A stretch of DNA of 32,592 bases, taken from Chloroflexota bacterium (GTDB lineage Bacteria; Chloroflexota; Dehalococcoidia; DSTF01; RBG-16-68-14). Numbering within the stretch: the first letter of the stretch is position 1; every line of letters starts with the position of its first letter. Location: NCBI GenBank assembly GCA_022570885.1, contig JACZYW010000007.1:1-32592 (forward strand), in the 5' to 3' direction. The position numbers and the translations under genes are program-made. Of this stretch, positions 16,449 to 28,517 are shown one piece after another. A model generated the notes under the pieces. That model had not been told where the DNA came from. It saw nothing but the letters and a program-made list of their open reading frames with translations, and did not search any database.

Positions 16449-16892
16449 CTACTCGAAGAAGTCGCAATCGGCGATCTTCCATGCACCGTCCTCTTTCACC
16501 ACCCTATTGTAGTCCTCCTCGCTCCCCAGAGGCCCCTCTTCACCAGCAATGGAGGCCGTACCCTGAGGTGCGGCTTCGGCAGTGTCACCCTGTAAGTTCC
16601 GCACGTCAACGCCGGTCAGATCGAACTCGATGCCCAGAACCCCGACTAGATCGAGCGCCTCTGAGAGGCTATCCTCAACGTTCGCGCAGTTCGCTGAGAA
16701 TAAACCGGCCAGCGTATTGCCGTCACCGTCTTCGAAGGCGCTGTAGAACTCACGGACCAAGCTCTCAATAGCGGCTGTGTCGCCGTCGCCGTTTCCTCCA
16801 TTGCCATTGCCGCCGTCGTCTCCATTACCGCCGCAGGCCACAACCAGCAACCCGAACAAGAGAACCGCGAACAGCTTCAACACGATGTTCAT
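16449..16892 (-). CDS. Small lipoprotein with NTF2-like domain inside the nuo operon
   Basis: 147 residues. A hydrophobic signal (about 4-19) ends in the lipobox VVAC with lipidated Cys20. It is followed by a Gly/Asn/Asp linker (21-38) and a globular part that begins AIESLVREFYSAFEDGDGNTLAGLFS and ends DGAWKIADCDFF, the layout of NTF2/SnoaL-like folds. It would be anchored outside the membrane. AAGGAGG sits 6 nt before ATG 16892. It lies between nuoC and nuoD on the same strand and so is probably co-transcribed, but it is not a known complex I subunit. The lipoprotein call is firm, the fold is tentative and the function unknown. Confidence 0.8.
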   Translation of the reverse strand: MNIVLKLFAVLLFGLLVVACGGNGDDGGNGNGGNGDGDTAAIESLVREFYSAFEDGDGNTLAGLFSANCANVEDSLSEALDLVGVLGIEFDLTGVDVRNLQGDTAEAAPQGTASIAGEEGPLGSEEDYNRVVKEDGAWKIADCDFFE

Positions 16893-16948
16893 GCTACCCT
16901 CCTTGGCAGTACGCTACACAACCTAGGAATCCCTTTCCAATGAGACCA

Positions 16949-17668
16949 TCACTCCTTGGTCTCCCCTTTGCCTTCTCCGGTCTCCTCGCCCAGCAGCTCG
17001 CCCTGCCACTCCTCGATCTCTGCCAGCGGGCTGTCCTTGCGTAGCGGAAAGTGATCGGTCATGTCCTCCGGCAGGAGCAGCGGCACCAGGTGCGGATGCC
17101 CCTCGAAGATGATGCCAAACATGTCGCGGGTCTCCCGCTCGTGCCAGTTCGCTCCCTGCCAGACGGAGGTGACGGAAGGCACCTGTGGGTCGTCTCGGGT
17201 CAGGCGAGTCTTGATCACCACTTCGTGCCCCTTCTCCAGCGAGACGAGCTGGTAGACGACCTCCAGGCCGTCCTCCAGGTAGTCGACGCCGAAGAGGGAG
17301 CGTAGGAACTTGCAGTCGAGGCTTGGGTCGTCCTTGGCGGTCTGCATCACCTGCGGGATGTCGTCCCGGCTGACCTCGATGATGACGCTGTCGAGGCCCT
17401 GGTAGGCCTCTAGCTTCACATCGGGCAGCGCCTGGGCGAAGAGGTCGGCGATGCCGCCGGGCGGAGGGCGCTCCCTATCGGATGTCTTCGCCTCGGCCGC
17501 CGGTTCTGGTAGGCCCGGGCGCTGAGAGGAGGCGCCTCCCGGAAGCACCTTGGGTCGCTCCGCCTTCGGCTGGCCCGCTCCACCTTGGGCCTTGCCTGCG
17601 GCGGGCTCTTTGCTCTGCTCGTTCGCCGCGCTCTCGGCCGGGCTTTCGCTCTGCTCCTGCTCCGCCAT
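16949..17668 (-). CDS. nuoC: NADH-quinone oxidoreductase subunit C
   Basis: 239-residue 30-kDa-type subunit. The C-terminal two thirds carry the signature NWHERETRDMFGIIFEGHP (174-192) and LLLPEDMTDHFPLRKD. The first 72 residues are a low-complexity Glu/Ala/Pro/Gly/Lys segment not found in standard NuoC, and the last 20 are also acidic. ATG 17668 overlaps the nuoB stop by one base (TAATG), which fixes the start and implies coupling. It is followed by the lipoprotein gene rather than nuoD. Confidence 0.94.
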   Translation of the reverse strand: MAEQEQSESPAESAANEQSKEPAAGKAQGGAGQPKAERPKVLPGGASSQRPGLPEPAAEAKTSDRERPPPGGIADLFAQALPDVKLEAYQGLDSVIIEVSRDDIPQVMQTAKDDPSLDCKFLRSLFGVDYLEDGLEVVYQLVSLEKGHEVVIKTRLTRDDPQVPSVTSVWQGANWHERETRDMFGIIFEGHPHLVPLLLPEDMTDHFPLRKDSPLAEIEEWQGELLGEETGEGKGETKE

Positions 17669-18288
17669 TAAAACTTGCCGCGCTCCTCCATGATCTTGTG
17701 CTGTAGGGCGATGAATCCGTCGATGAGCGCCTCCGGCCGCGGCGGACAGCCGGGCACGTAGACATCCACGGGGATGATCTTGTCTACTCCTTGGAGGACG
17801 CGATCGTAGCGCGTGTAGGGGCCGCCGTTGGTGGCGCAGGCGCCCATGGAGATCACCCACTTCGGGTTGGGCATCTGTTCGTAGAGCAGCTTGACGGCCG
17901 GCGCCATCTTCTTCGTCACCGTCCCGGCGATGATCAGCACGTCTGCCTGTCGGGGCGAGGCGAAGGGCACGATGCCGAAGCGCTCCAGATCGTGGTGCGG
18001 CATGTAGGTGGCGATCATCTCGATGGCGCAGCAGGCGAGGCCGAAGGTGAGCGGCCAGAGCGACGACTTACGCACCAGCGCCAGCACGGCCTCCGTCGGC
18101 ACCTGCATCACGCCCGGCAGGATCTGCCGGTAGGCGGCCTTGCCGTAGTCCACTTCTACTGGTGTGAGGAGTTCCGCCTCTCGCTCGATGCCGGTCTTCG
18201 GCCGTTCGGAGGGCGGGACCACCTTGGGCGGCGCATCCGGCGTGTTGCTTACGTCGGTCTCGGCGGTCGCGCCTTCGGTTACTTCCAT
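17668..18288 (-). CDS. nuoB: NADH-quinone oxidoreductase subunit B
   Basis: 206-residue PSST-type subunit that binds cluster N2, the last cluster before quinone. Its cysteines are visible: Cys86-Cys87 in GLACCAIEM, Cys151 in GACATNGG and Cys181 in VPGCPPRPE. About 45 N-terminal residues, Pro/Glu/Thr rich, precede the core, making it longer than the common 160-180. ATG 18288 lies inside the nuoA coding end, and the overlap supports operon translation. Confidence 0.96.
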   Translation of the reverse strand: MEVTEGATAETDVSNTPDAPPKVVPPSERPKTGIEREAELLTPVEVDYGKAAYRQILPGVMQVPTEAVLALVRKSSLWPLTFGLACCAIEMIATYMPHHDLERFGIVPFASPRQADVLIIAGTVTKKMAPAVKLLYEQMPNPKWVISMGACATNGGPYTRYDRVLQGVDKIIPVDVYVPGCPPRPEALIDGFIALQHKIMEERGKF

Positions 18289-18644
18289 TGCAGCACCCCC
18301 TTCTTCCAGGCGTAGACCAGGCCGCTGCCCAGGATGAGGATAAAGAGCACCATTTCGTAGAAGGCCACCGGGCCGATGTCGACGAAGGTGACGGCCCAGG
18401 GGAACAAGAACACTGCTTCCACATCGAAGATGAGGAAGAGGATGGCGAACAGGTAGTAGCGGATGTGCACCTGCGTGCGCACGCGGCCGATGGGCACCAT
18501 GCCGCACTCGTACGTGGTGCGCTTCTGCCGCGATTCCGAGAAGGGCGCCAGGAGGCGTGAGGCGAGGAGGGCGGAGAGGACGAGGATAGAGCCGATGATG
18601 GTGGCGAGCAGGACGGCGACGTAGTTATCGAAAAGTAGCTGCAC
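18279..18644 (-). CDS. nuoA: NADH-quinone oxidoreductase subunit A
   Basis: About 121 residues with three membrane helices and the conserved loop [20 protein letters not shown], whose Cys is the mobile-loop cysteine of this subunit. [12 protein letters not shown] is the second family hallmark. No ATG is available. GTG 18644 with GGAG 9 nt upstream is preferred; TTG 18653, three codons earlier, is the alternative. First gene of the operon, about 60 nt after the predicted transcript start. Confidence 0.93.
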   Translation of the reverse strand: MQLLFDNYVAVLLATIIGSILVLSALLASRLLAPFSESRQKRTTYECGMVPIGRVRTQVHIRYYLFAILFLIFDVEAVFLFPWAVTFVDIGPVAFYEMVLFILILGSGLVYAWKKGVLQWK

Positions 18645-18684
18645 AGCCCCCAACTCCGCCTCGCGAGCTGACGCCCGCAGAGAT

Positions 18685-18708
18685 TGTGGCCTGCTTCACG
18701 AGGCCACA
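18685..18708 (-). promoter_or_regulatory. Stem-loop at the 5' end of the nuo transcript
   Basis: TGTGGCCT-CGTGAAGC-AGGCCACA on the minus strand is a perfect 8-bp stem with an 8-nt loop. It begins within a few bases of the predicted start point (about 18705), so it would cap the mRNA 5' end. A role in mRNA stability is an inference. Confidence 0.5.
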
Positions 18709-18711
18709 CCC

Positions 18712-18740
18712 ATCCTAGCAGGGAGCGGATATTGCGTCAA
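18712..18740 (-). promoter_or_regulatory. Promoter of the nuo operon (TTGACG-N17-TAGGAT)
   Basis: On the minus strand TTGACG (18735-18740) and TAGGAT (18712-18717) are 17 bp apart, with TGC directly before the -10 (extended -10). This is the best sigma70-type promoter in the window. Confidence 0.75.
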
Positions 18741-18784
18741 TTAACAAGCGGATGCTTGATTTATTGGTGACGGCGATGGAGCGT

Positions 18785-18946
18785 CATGCTGAGCCGTTCG
18801 CTTTGCTCACGCCGAAGCCTGTCGAAGCATCTCGTTCGTAGTTCCAGGTTCCACGCTTCTGGACAGACCTGAAGGTCTGTCCCTACGAGGCCTTTGCCAT
18901 GCTGAGCCGTTCGGCTGAGCTCACGCCGAAGCCTGTCGAAGCATCT
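18785..18946. repeat. Two copies of an interspersed repeat flanking a palindrome (most of the nuoA-dinB gap)
   Basis: CATGCTGAGCCGTTCG...GTCGAAGCATCT occurs at 18785-18832 and again at 18898-18946, differing by an insertion and a few bases. Between them at 18861-18882 is GGACAGACC-TGAA-GGTCTGTCC, matching the palindrome at 12433-12456. The ends CATGCT and GCATCT are roughly inverted. I see no coding potential in the 303-bp intergenic stretch 18654-18956. Confidence 0.8.
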
Positions 18947-18956
18947 AGGCGCGGGC

Positions 18957-19439
18957 TCAGGGTGACGGCTTCGCCAGCGCCCGGCGGATGGCGCGGATCT
19001 GCTCGGTATGGCTGCGGTCGTGGTTGGCGATGCGCTGGATCATCTCGCGGACGCTGATCGACTCGCGCTCTGGGTGGCCGCCCGCGCGGTCGAGCTCTTC
19101 CGGCGTGAGCGACCGCGTCCAGCGCACCACCTCCTCGTGGGCGAGGGCCATCGCCAGCTTCACGCCCTTCGCGTCCTGCTCGATGGCGTCGGCGTGCTCC
19201 CGCGCCCACGCCTCCTCGTCGAAGTAGACGAAGCTGTGGCCGGGCACGTCGCGGAGCGCCTGCGCCTGCGAGAGGTAGTAGCGGTCGACGTCGGGCAGGT
19301 GGGCGAGCAGCTCGATGATCGCCCAGCCCGCTTCCTCGGGGCGGCGGCGGAGATCGTCGTCCGAGACGTCCTGGCAGACGGTCAGCAGCTCGCTGCGGGC
19401 GTTCCTCAGGTCATCGACGAGGTGGAAGGCGCAGGTCAT
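18957..19439 (-). CDS. DinB-family (DinB_2-like) protein
   Basis: 160-residue four-helix protein of the DinB/YfiT superfamily, whose members are metal-dependent and often thiol-transferase-like. The metal triad is visible as His47 (ELLAHLPDVDRYYL) and His140/His144 (NHDRSHTEQI). The central part is acidic. The ATG overlaps the stop of the upstream nuclease-like gene as ATGA (19436-19439), so the two are translated together. The substrate is unknown. Confidence 0.82.
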   Translation of the reverse strand: MTCAFHLVDDLRNARSELLTVCQDVSDDDLRRRPEEAGWAIIELLAHLPDVDRYYLSQAQALRDVPGHSFVYFDEEAWAREHADAIEQDAKGVKLAMALAHEEVVRWTRSLTPEELDRAGGHPERESISVREMIQRIANHDRSHTEQIRAIRRALAKPSP

Positions 19440-20614
19440 GGCGTCGCCTCGTCTTCTGGCCAGTCAAGCGGTAGGTCTAATATCTCCGTTAAAGGTGCTC
19501 CGTCATGCCATTCAACCTGCCCTTCGCGAACGCTCGCATAAGGCAGGCGGTTCAACTCGGATTCGTACGGTTGCTCTGCCCAAGGGTTGTGATACAAACA
19601 AATACCCGCCCGCGGAACGCTCCATGGAGTAAGTCGTTGCACTAATAGGACAGCACTCGTTCGTGTGTACCTCGGTCCTTTTAGACTCGTCCATGCTCCG
19701 TCGAGAGCTCTCGTCACGCCCTGGAACTCTAGGGTCGTTCGGTCGAGATTCCACTGCTCAGATCCAAAGAGCGCTTGAATCGCGTCTTCCCTATCGATCC
19801 CGGGCTCCAGTGCATTGATCGCAATCACGTATTGTAGGTTGAGCCTTCCGTACCTTCGAGACTTTGTCACGACTCCGGCTCTAATTGACTGCCTCGCGCT
19901 ACTCCAGGCTGTCTCCGTGAAGATCCCGAGAGGTCGTGTCGTCTCTGTGCCCCTGGACTCTGCTCGCTTCGGCACCGGATAGAACTCGAACGCGCCTCCG
20001 TCGTGCTCGTATATCCAACGCGGCAGGCCGTGGAATCCTTGTGCGTCAAACGCTTGTTCAACCTCGTTGGGATCAGTCGTCGTCAAGTGTTCTTCAAGAA
20101 AACTCCGTATGTCTTTCGCGCGGGGTGGAGTTCTTGGGGAATGTCTCAGATCGACTCCGAGAAAGAAGTTGGGTGATGCTATCTTGTCGAGGACATCATA
20201 GACGACGTTGACGCGTGCTCTAGCAGCTGTCTCCTCTTTGGACTCACCAGTGACGACCTTAGCCTCTAAATACGCAAGATTGCCATTCCTCGACTGAATT
20301 TTGAAGTCTGGCTGCCTGCTGGTAGTTGGGAGTCTGGGATGGATTTCGGCATGGCAGCCCAGCCGTAGTAGTAGTTCGTGAAGAAACAGCTCAAAGAACG
20401 CAGAACGAAACCCTGTGTCACCCTTGGCTCGGAGGCGTTGACGCAAATCGGTTCGTGCTTCAGGTGGATACCTAGAGAACCATGCTTCTAGAAGCCCTCT
20501 GACCTTCTGCGCTTCAATGCGTGCAGATCGGTTTAGATAGGGGAACTCGGCTTCTGCATGCCGTGGAGGACCGGTATCTAGGCGTGGGATGTTGTCAAAG
20601 ATCGTGGATTGCAA
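19436..20614 (-). CDS. Hypothetical protein with PD-(D/E)XK nuclease-like core
   Basis: 392 residues, no named family recognised. Around residues 73-120 it has the layout of a restriction-endonuclease-like fold: a helix FFELFLHELLLRLG with Glu75/Glu80, then PDF with Asp103, and YLEAKV with Glu117-x-Lys119. The rest has no clear motif. The gene is visibly less GC-rich than its neighbours, suggesting acquisition. No ATG exists near the start: TTG 20614, 4 nt after the valS stop with AGGG upstream, gives the N-terminus MQSTIFDNIPRLDTG. It is coupled downstream to dinB. Nuclease activity is an inference from the motif; a role in defence or repair is open. Confidence 0.72.
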   Translation of the reverse strand: MQSTIFDNIPRLDTGPPRHAEAEFPYLNRSARIEAQKVRGLLEAWFSRYPPEARTDLRQRLRAKGDTGFRSAFFELFLHELLLRLGCHAEIHPRLPTTSRQPDFKIQSRNGNLAYLEAKVVTGESKEETAARARVNVVYDVLDKIASPNFFLGVDLRHSPRTPPRAKDIRSFLEEHLTTTDPNEVEQAFDAQGFHGLPRWIYEHDGGAFEFYPVPKRAESRGTETTRPLGIFTETAWSSARQSIRAGVVTKSRRYGRLNLQYVIAINALEPGIDREDAIQALFGSEQWNLDRTTLEFQGVTRALDGAWTSLKGPRYTRTSAVLLVQRLTPWSVPRAGICLYHNPWAEQPYESELNRLPYASVREGQVEWHDGAPLTEILDLPLDWPEDEATP

Positions 20615-20618
20615 GGCT

Positions 20619-23414
<2,796 letters not shown>

Positions 23415-23510
23415 GCCTATCTCCCATGTTCCATGTTCTTCCTCATGCGACTCGGCCCCGATTCCTCGGGGCCGCTCAGCGCTACGATGTGTGGCTGCGT
23501 TCGGCCCGGG

Positions 23511-24269
23511 TCAGAGCCCGCGGGCTACGACCTCGCCGTCTACGACCGCTGCCTCGTTCGTCTCAGGCCCCGCCAGAAGCCGGGCCCGTCGCTGGGCCGC
23601 CACTTCTAGCTGCGAGACGCGCGCCAGCGCCCGCCGCGTGTCGGAGGCGACGCGTGCCGGGTCGTTCTGGCGTACGCGGTACTTGAACAGCCAGTAGGTG
23701 AACTCTCGCAGCTCGCCGTACGAGATCTCGTCGCCGTTCGGGATGGTGTCTGTCTCTCTGCAGGCGGCGAGCAGCTCGTCGCGGCCGCAGCCGTAGATGC
23801 GCTCGAAGACCTCGCGCTCCACGCTGCCGTCCTGATCGGAGATGGAGGAGCGGCGCTCCTTCATCACCTCTTCTTCCACCACAAGCTGGAGCGCCTCCTC
23901 CACGACGACGCCGTAGAGGTAGTTGAGGTGGGCGCGGTGCTTGGCGGCGCCGATGGCCTGCTTGAACTCGTCGGCGTCCAGCTCCCGCGGCGGCCGGCCG
24001 AAGAAGAGGAGCGCCTCGCGCTCGTCGTCAGGGATGGCGCCGTTGGCGGCTTCGCACAGCCGCTCGGCGAGCAGCAGCCAGTCGAAGGCCTCGCCGCCGA
24101 TGAGGTAGCGATACTGGCGGCCGTCCACCACCTCCTCCGGCGTCTCCCAGTGGGCGATCGCCTCCAGCAGGGCGGCGAACCAGTCGTCGCCAGCCTCGAG
24201 CGCCTTGCTGAAGCGATCGAGCGCCTTTGGCGTCGTCGTTTTCTGCGCTGCCGTACGTTTTCGTCCCAT
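23511..24269 (-). CDS. Conserved-looking hypothetical protein coupled to secA
   Basis: 252 residues, family not recognised. The N-terminus is basic (MGRKRTAAQKTTTPKAL). The body is predicted mostly helical and rich in Glu/Ala/Leu, with distinctive stretches RQYRYLIGGEAFDWLLLAERL, PDDEREALLFFG, HRAHLNYLYGVVVEEALQLV and YGELREFTYWLFKYRVR. No signal peptide or membrane helix is seen. ATG 24269 lies 2 nt after the secA stop, and a longer frame reading back into secA is rejected as overlap. The close secA junction suggests co-expression but does not establish a role in secretion. Confidence 0.75.
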   Translation of the reverse strand: MGRKRTAAQKTTTPKALDRFSKALEAGDDWFAALLEAIAHWETPEEVVDGRQYRYLIGGEAFDWLLLAERLCEAANGAIPDDEREALLFFGRPPRELDADEFKQAIGAAKHRAHLNYLYGVVVEEALQLVVEEEVMKERRSSISDQDGSVEREVFERIYGCGRDELLAACRETDTIPNGDEISYGELREFTYWLFKYRVRQNDPARVASDTRRALARVSQLEVAAQRRARLLAGPETNEAAVVDGEVVARGL

Positions 24270-24271
24270 CG

Positions 24272-26887
<2,616 letters not shown>

Positions 26888-26902
26888 GATGTCATCGCGA
26901 CC

Positions 26903-26983
26903 TTAGCGCCGGCCGCGCTTGCGCCCACCGCGGATGTGCGCCAGCGCTTCTTCTTCACTCAGTATCGAAATGCTCCGCGACAT
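26903..26983 (-). CDS. Possible 26-codon basic peptide between hicB-like gene and secA
   Basis: The frame reads MSRSISILSEEEALAH, then a basic tail IRGGRKRGRR, and stops at TAA 26903-26905. The AAGG directly adjacent to the ATG is too close for a good ribosome binding site. The tail looks designed rather than random, but without comparison it may be chance. Too small to be a HicA toxin. Confidence 0.2.
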   Translation of the reverse strand: MSRSISILSEEEALAHIRGGRKRGRR

Positions 26984-27011
26984 CCTTCATAATACCTGCT
27001 GCGCCGTGGAC

Positions 27012-27248
27012 TCACAGCGTCTCAGAGAAATCATAGACCACTTCAATCGCGGGGTTTGCAGGCAGTCCGTGCCGTTCGTGCTCACCGCCCTCAAGGTGGA
27101 GCAACACTGCTTCGCGGATGTTGTGCTTTAGTTCGTTCAGCGATGTCGCCTCGGTGAAGATACTGAGACCCTCTGCGCGGGCGAGGTAGTGATCACCTTC
27201 CTTCGTCACCACCATCGTGACCGCTCCAGCCTTCTCCTTGGTTACCAT
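27012..27248 (-). CDS. HicB-like antitoxin-family protein (orphan)
   Basis: 78 residues with the partial RNase H-like HicB pattern: TMVVTKEGDHYLARAEGLSIFTEA, then TSLNELKHNIREAVLLHLEG and NPAIEVVYDF. These proteins usually pair with a small HicA (YcfA) RNA-binding toxin, but no such frame is found on either side. No added DNA-binding domain is seen. The gene starts 14 nt after the prs stop and is probably co-transcribed with it. An orphan regulator or domesticated remnant is likely. Confidence 0.8.
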   Translation of the reverse strand: MVTKEKAGAVTMVVTKEGDHYLARAEGLSIFTEATSLNELKHNIREAVLLHLEGGEHERHGLPANPAIEVVYDFSETL

Positions 27249-27261
27249 CGTCTCACGCCCC

Positions 27262-28203
27262 CTATTGGAATAGCTCCCCGACGGAACGGCCGGTGTGAAT
27301 ACGGCCGATCGCTTCGCCGATCATCGGCGCCATGCTGAGCACCTCGATCTGGGGGATCCGCTTCTCGGGTGGTAGCGGTATCGTGTCGGTGACGACGAGC
27401 TCTTGGAGGGCGCTCGCTTTGAGGTCTTCGACGGCTGAACCCGAGAGAAGGGCGTGGGTGACGCCGGCGTAGACCGCTATCGCGCCCCGGTCCATGAGCA
27501 CTCTGGCGCCCTCCATCAATGTGCTGCCGGTCAGGATCTCGTCGTCCACGATCACAGCGGTTTTGCCCTCCACGTCACCGATGACGTTGAGCACTTCCGC
27601 CACCTCGTCGTTGCCCGTCCGCCGCTTCTCGATAATGGCCAGCGGCGCGTCGAGCGTTTGGGCGACGTTGCGGGCCCGTTTGGAGCCGCCCTCGTCGGCA
27701 GCGACGACAACTGGGTTCTCAAGATCCTTGTTGATGAAATAGCGGCTGATCATGTAGAGCGCCGTAAGCTCATCGACCGGGATGTTGAAGAAGCCCTGGA
27801 TCTGGCCGGCGTGTAGGTCCACCGTGAGCATGCGGTCGGCTCCCGCGGTTTCGATCAGGTTCGCTATGAGCCGGCCGGTGATAGGCACCCGCGGTTGGTC
27901 TTTCTTGTCGCTGCGGCCATACGCGTAGTACGGCACCACCGCGGTCACCCGCCCGGCCGAGGCGCGCTTCATGGCGTCGATCATGATCAGCAGCTCCATG
28001 ATGCTGGTGTTCACCGGGGAGCTCATGGGCTGAACGATAAACACGTCGCGCTCCCGGACGTTCTCCTGAATGCGGACGAAGATGTTCTCGTTGCTGAACT
28101 CGAACACCTCGCATTCGCCCAGCGGTGACTCCAGGTAGTTGCAGACGGACTGCGCCAGCTCTGGGTGCGCGTTCCCGCTGAAGATCCGCAGCTCTTGCAC
28201 CAT
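27262..28203 (-). CDS. prs: Ribose-phosphate pyrophosphokinase
   Basis: 313 residues; makes PRPP from ribose 5-phosphate and ATP for nucleotide, His and Trp synthesis. Seen are ELRIFSGNAHPELAQ, VVPYYAYGRSDKKDQPR, VDLHAGQIQGFFNIPVD, the flexible-loop IEKRR, and the PRPP-binding loop VIVDDEILTGST, where most enzymes read VDDxIDTGGT. ATG 28203 follows AGGGAGG at very short spacing (2 nt) and matches the family start; a longer frame reaching 28350 would run through the hairpin leader. First gene of a long co-directional series toward secA and valS. Confidence 0.95.
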   Translation of the reverse strand: MVQELRIFSGNAHPELAQSVCNYLESPLGECEVFEFSNENIFVRIQENVRERDVFIVQPMSSPVNTSIMELLIMIDAMKRASAGRVTAVVPYYAYGRSDKKDQPRVPITGRLIANLIETAGADRMLTVDLHAGQIQGFFNIPVDELTALYMISRYFINKDLENPVVVAADEGGSKRARNVAQTLDAPLAIIEKRRTGNDEVAEVLNVIGDVEGKTAVIVDDEILTGSTLMEGARVLMDRGAIAVYAGVTHALLSGSAVEDLKASALQELVVTDTIPLPPEKRIPQIEVLSMAPMIGEAIGRIHTGRSVGELFQ

Positions 28204-28269
28204 ATCCTCCCTGCGTGCTGCTGTACCGGCCAAAGGCCAAACCAGACTCGCCCGCACGTATTGTATGGA

Positions 28270-28313
28270 GCACGGGCCGGGCAAGGACTCAAGATCCTCC
28301 GACCGGCCCGTGC
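28270..28313 (-). promoter_or_regulatory. Long hairpin in the prs 5' leader
   Basis: Arms GCACGGGCCGG and CCGGCCCGTGC form a perfect 11-bp stem around a 22-nt loop with an inner AGGA/TCCT pairing. It sits about midway between the predicted prs start point and its ATG. It has no T-run, so a structured leader is more likely than a terminator. Confidence 0.6.
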
Positions 28314-28349
28314 CTCGCGCCTCAAGCGTCTGTCTGGTAGACCATCTCA

Positions 28350-28358
28350 ACTATAGCA
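28350..28358 (-). promoter_or_regulatory. Extended -10 promoter of prs
   Basis: The minus strand reads TGCTATAGT, an extended -10 nearly identical to those of tRNA-Thr and the GlnR-like gene. The predicted start near 28343 gives a leader of about 140 nt containing the hairpin. No -35 was recognised. Confidence 0.55.
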
Positions 28359-28517
28359 TACGGTGTGTGCAGATTCGACTCTCAACGAGCCCCGATTTTT
28401 TCGTGGAGACCCCTTCAGAATGTTCGGCTATGGCCGATTGATGTAGTGGTAGATAGGCGGATGGAACGATGTAGGCCATACAGCGAAGCCCCGATAATTG
28501 CGCGGAAACTGTGATGA

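Noticed and set aside
17669-17860. Longer NuoC start reading back through nuoB
   Set aside because: The extra residues are the out-of-frame shadow of nuoB; the TAATG overlap at 17666-17670 fixes the real start.
26903-27011. HicA toxin partner for the HicB-like gene
   Set aside because: Only a 26-codon frame without the HicA double-stranded RNA-binding pattern is present.
28270-28313. Terminator of the upstream penicillin-recognising gene
   Set aside because: It lies downstream of the prs promoter's predicted start and has no T-run after the stem; a leader structure fits better.
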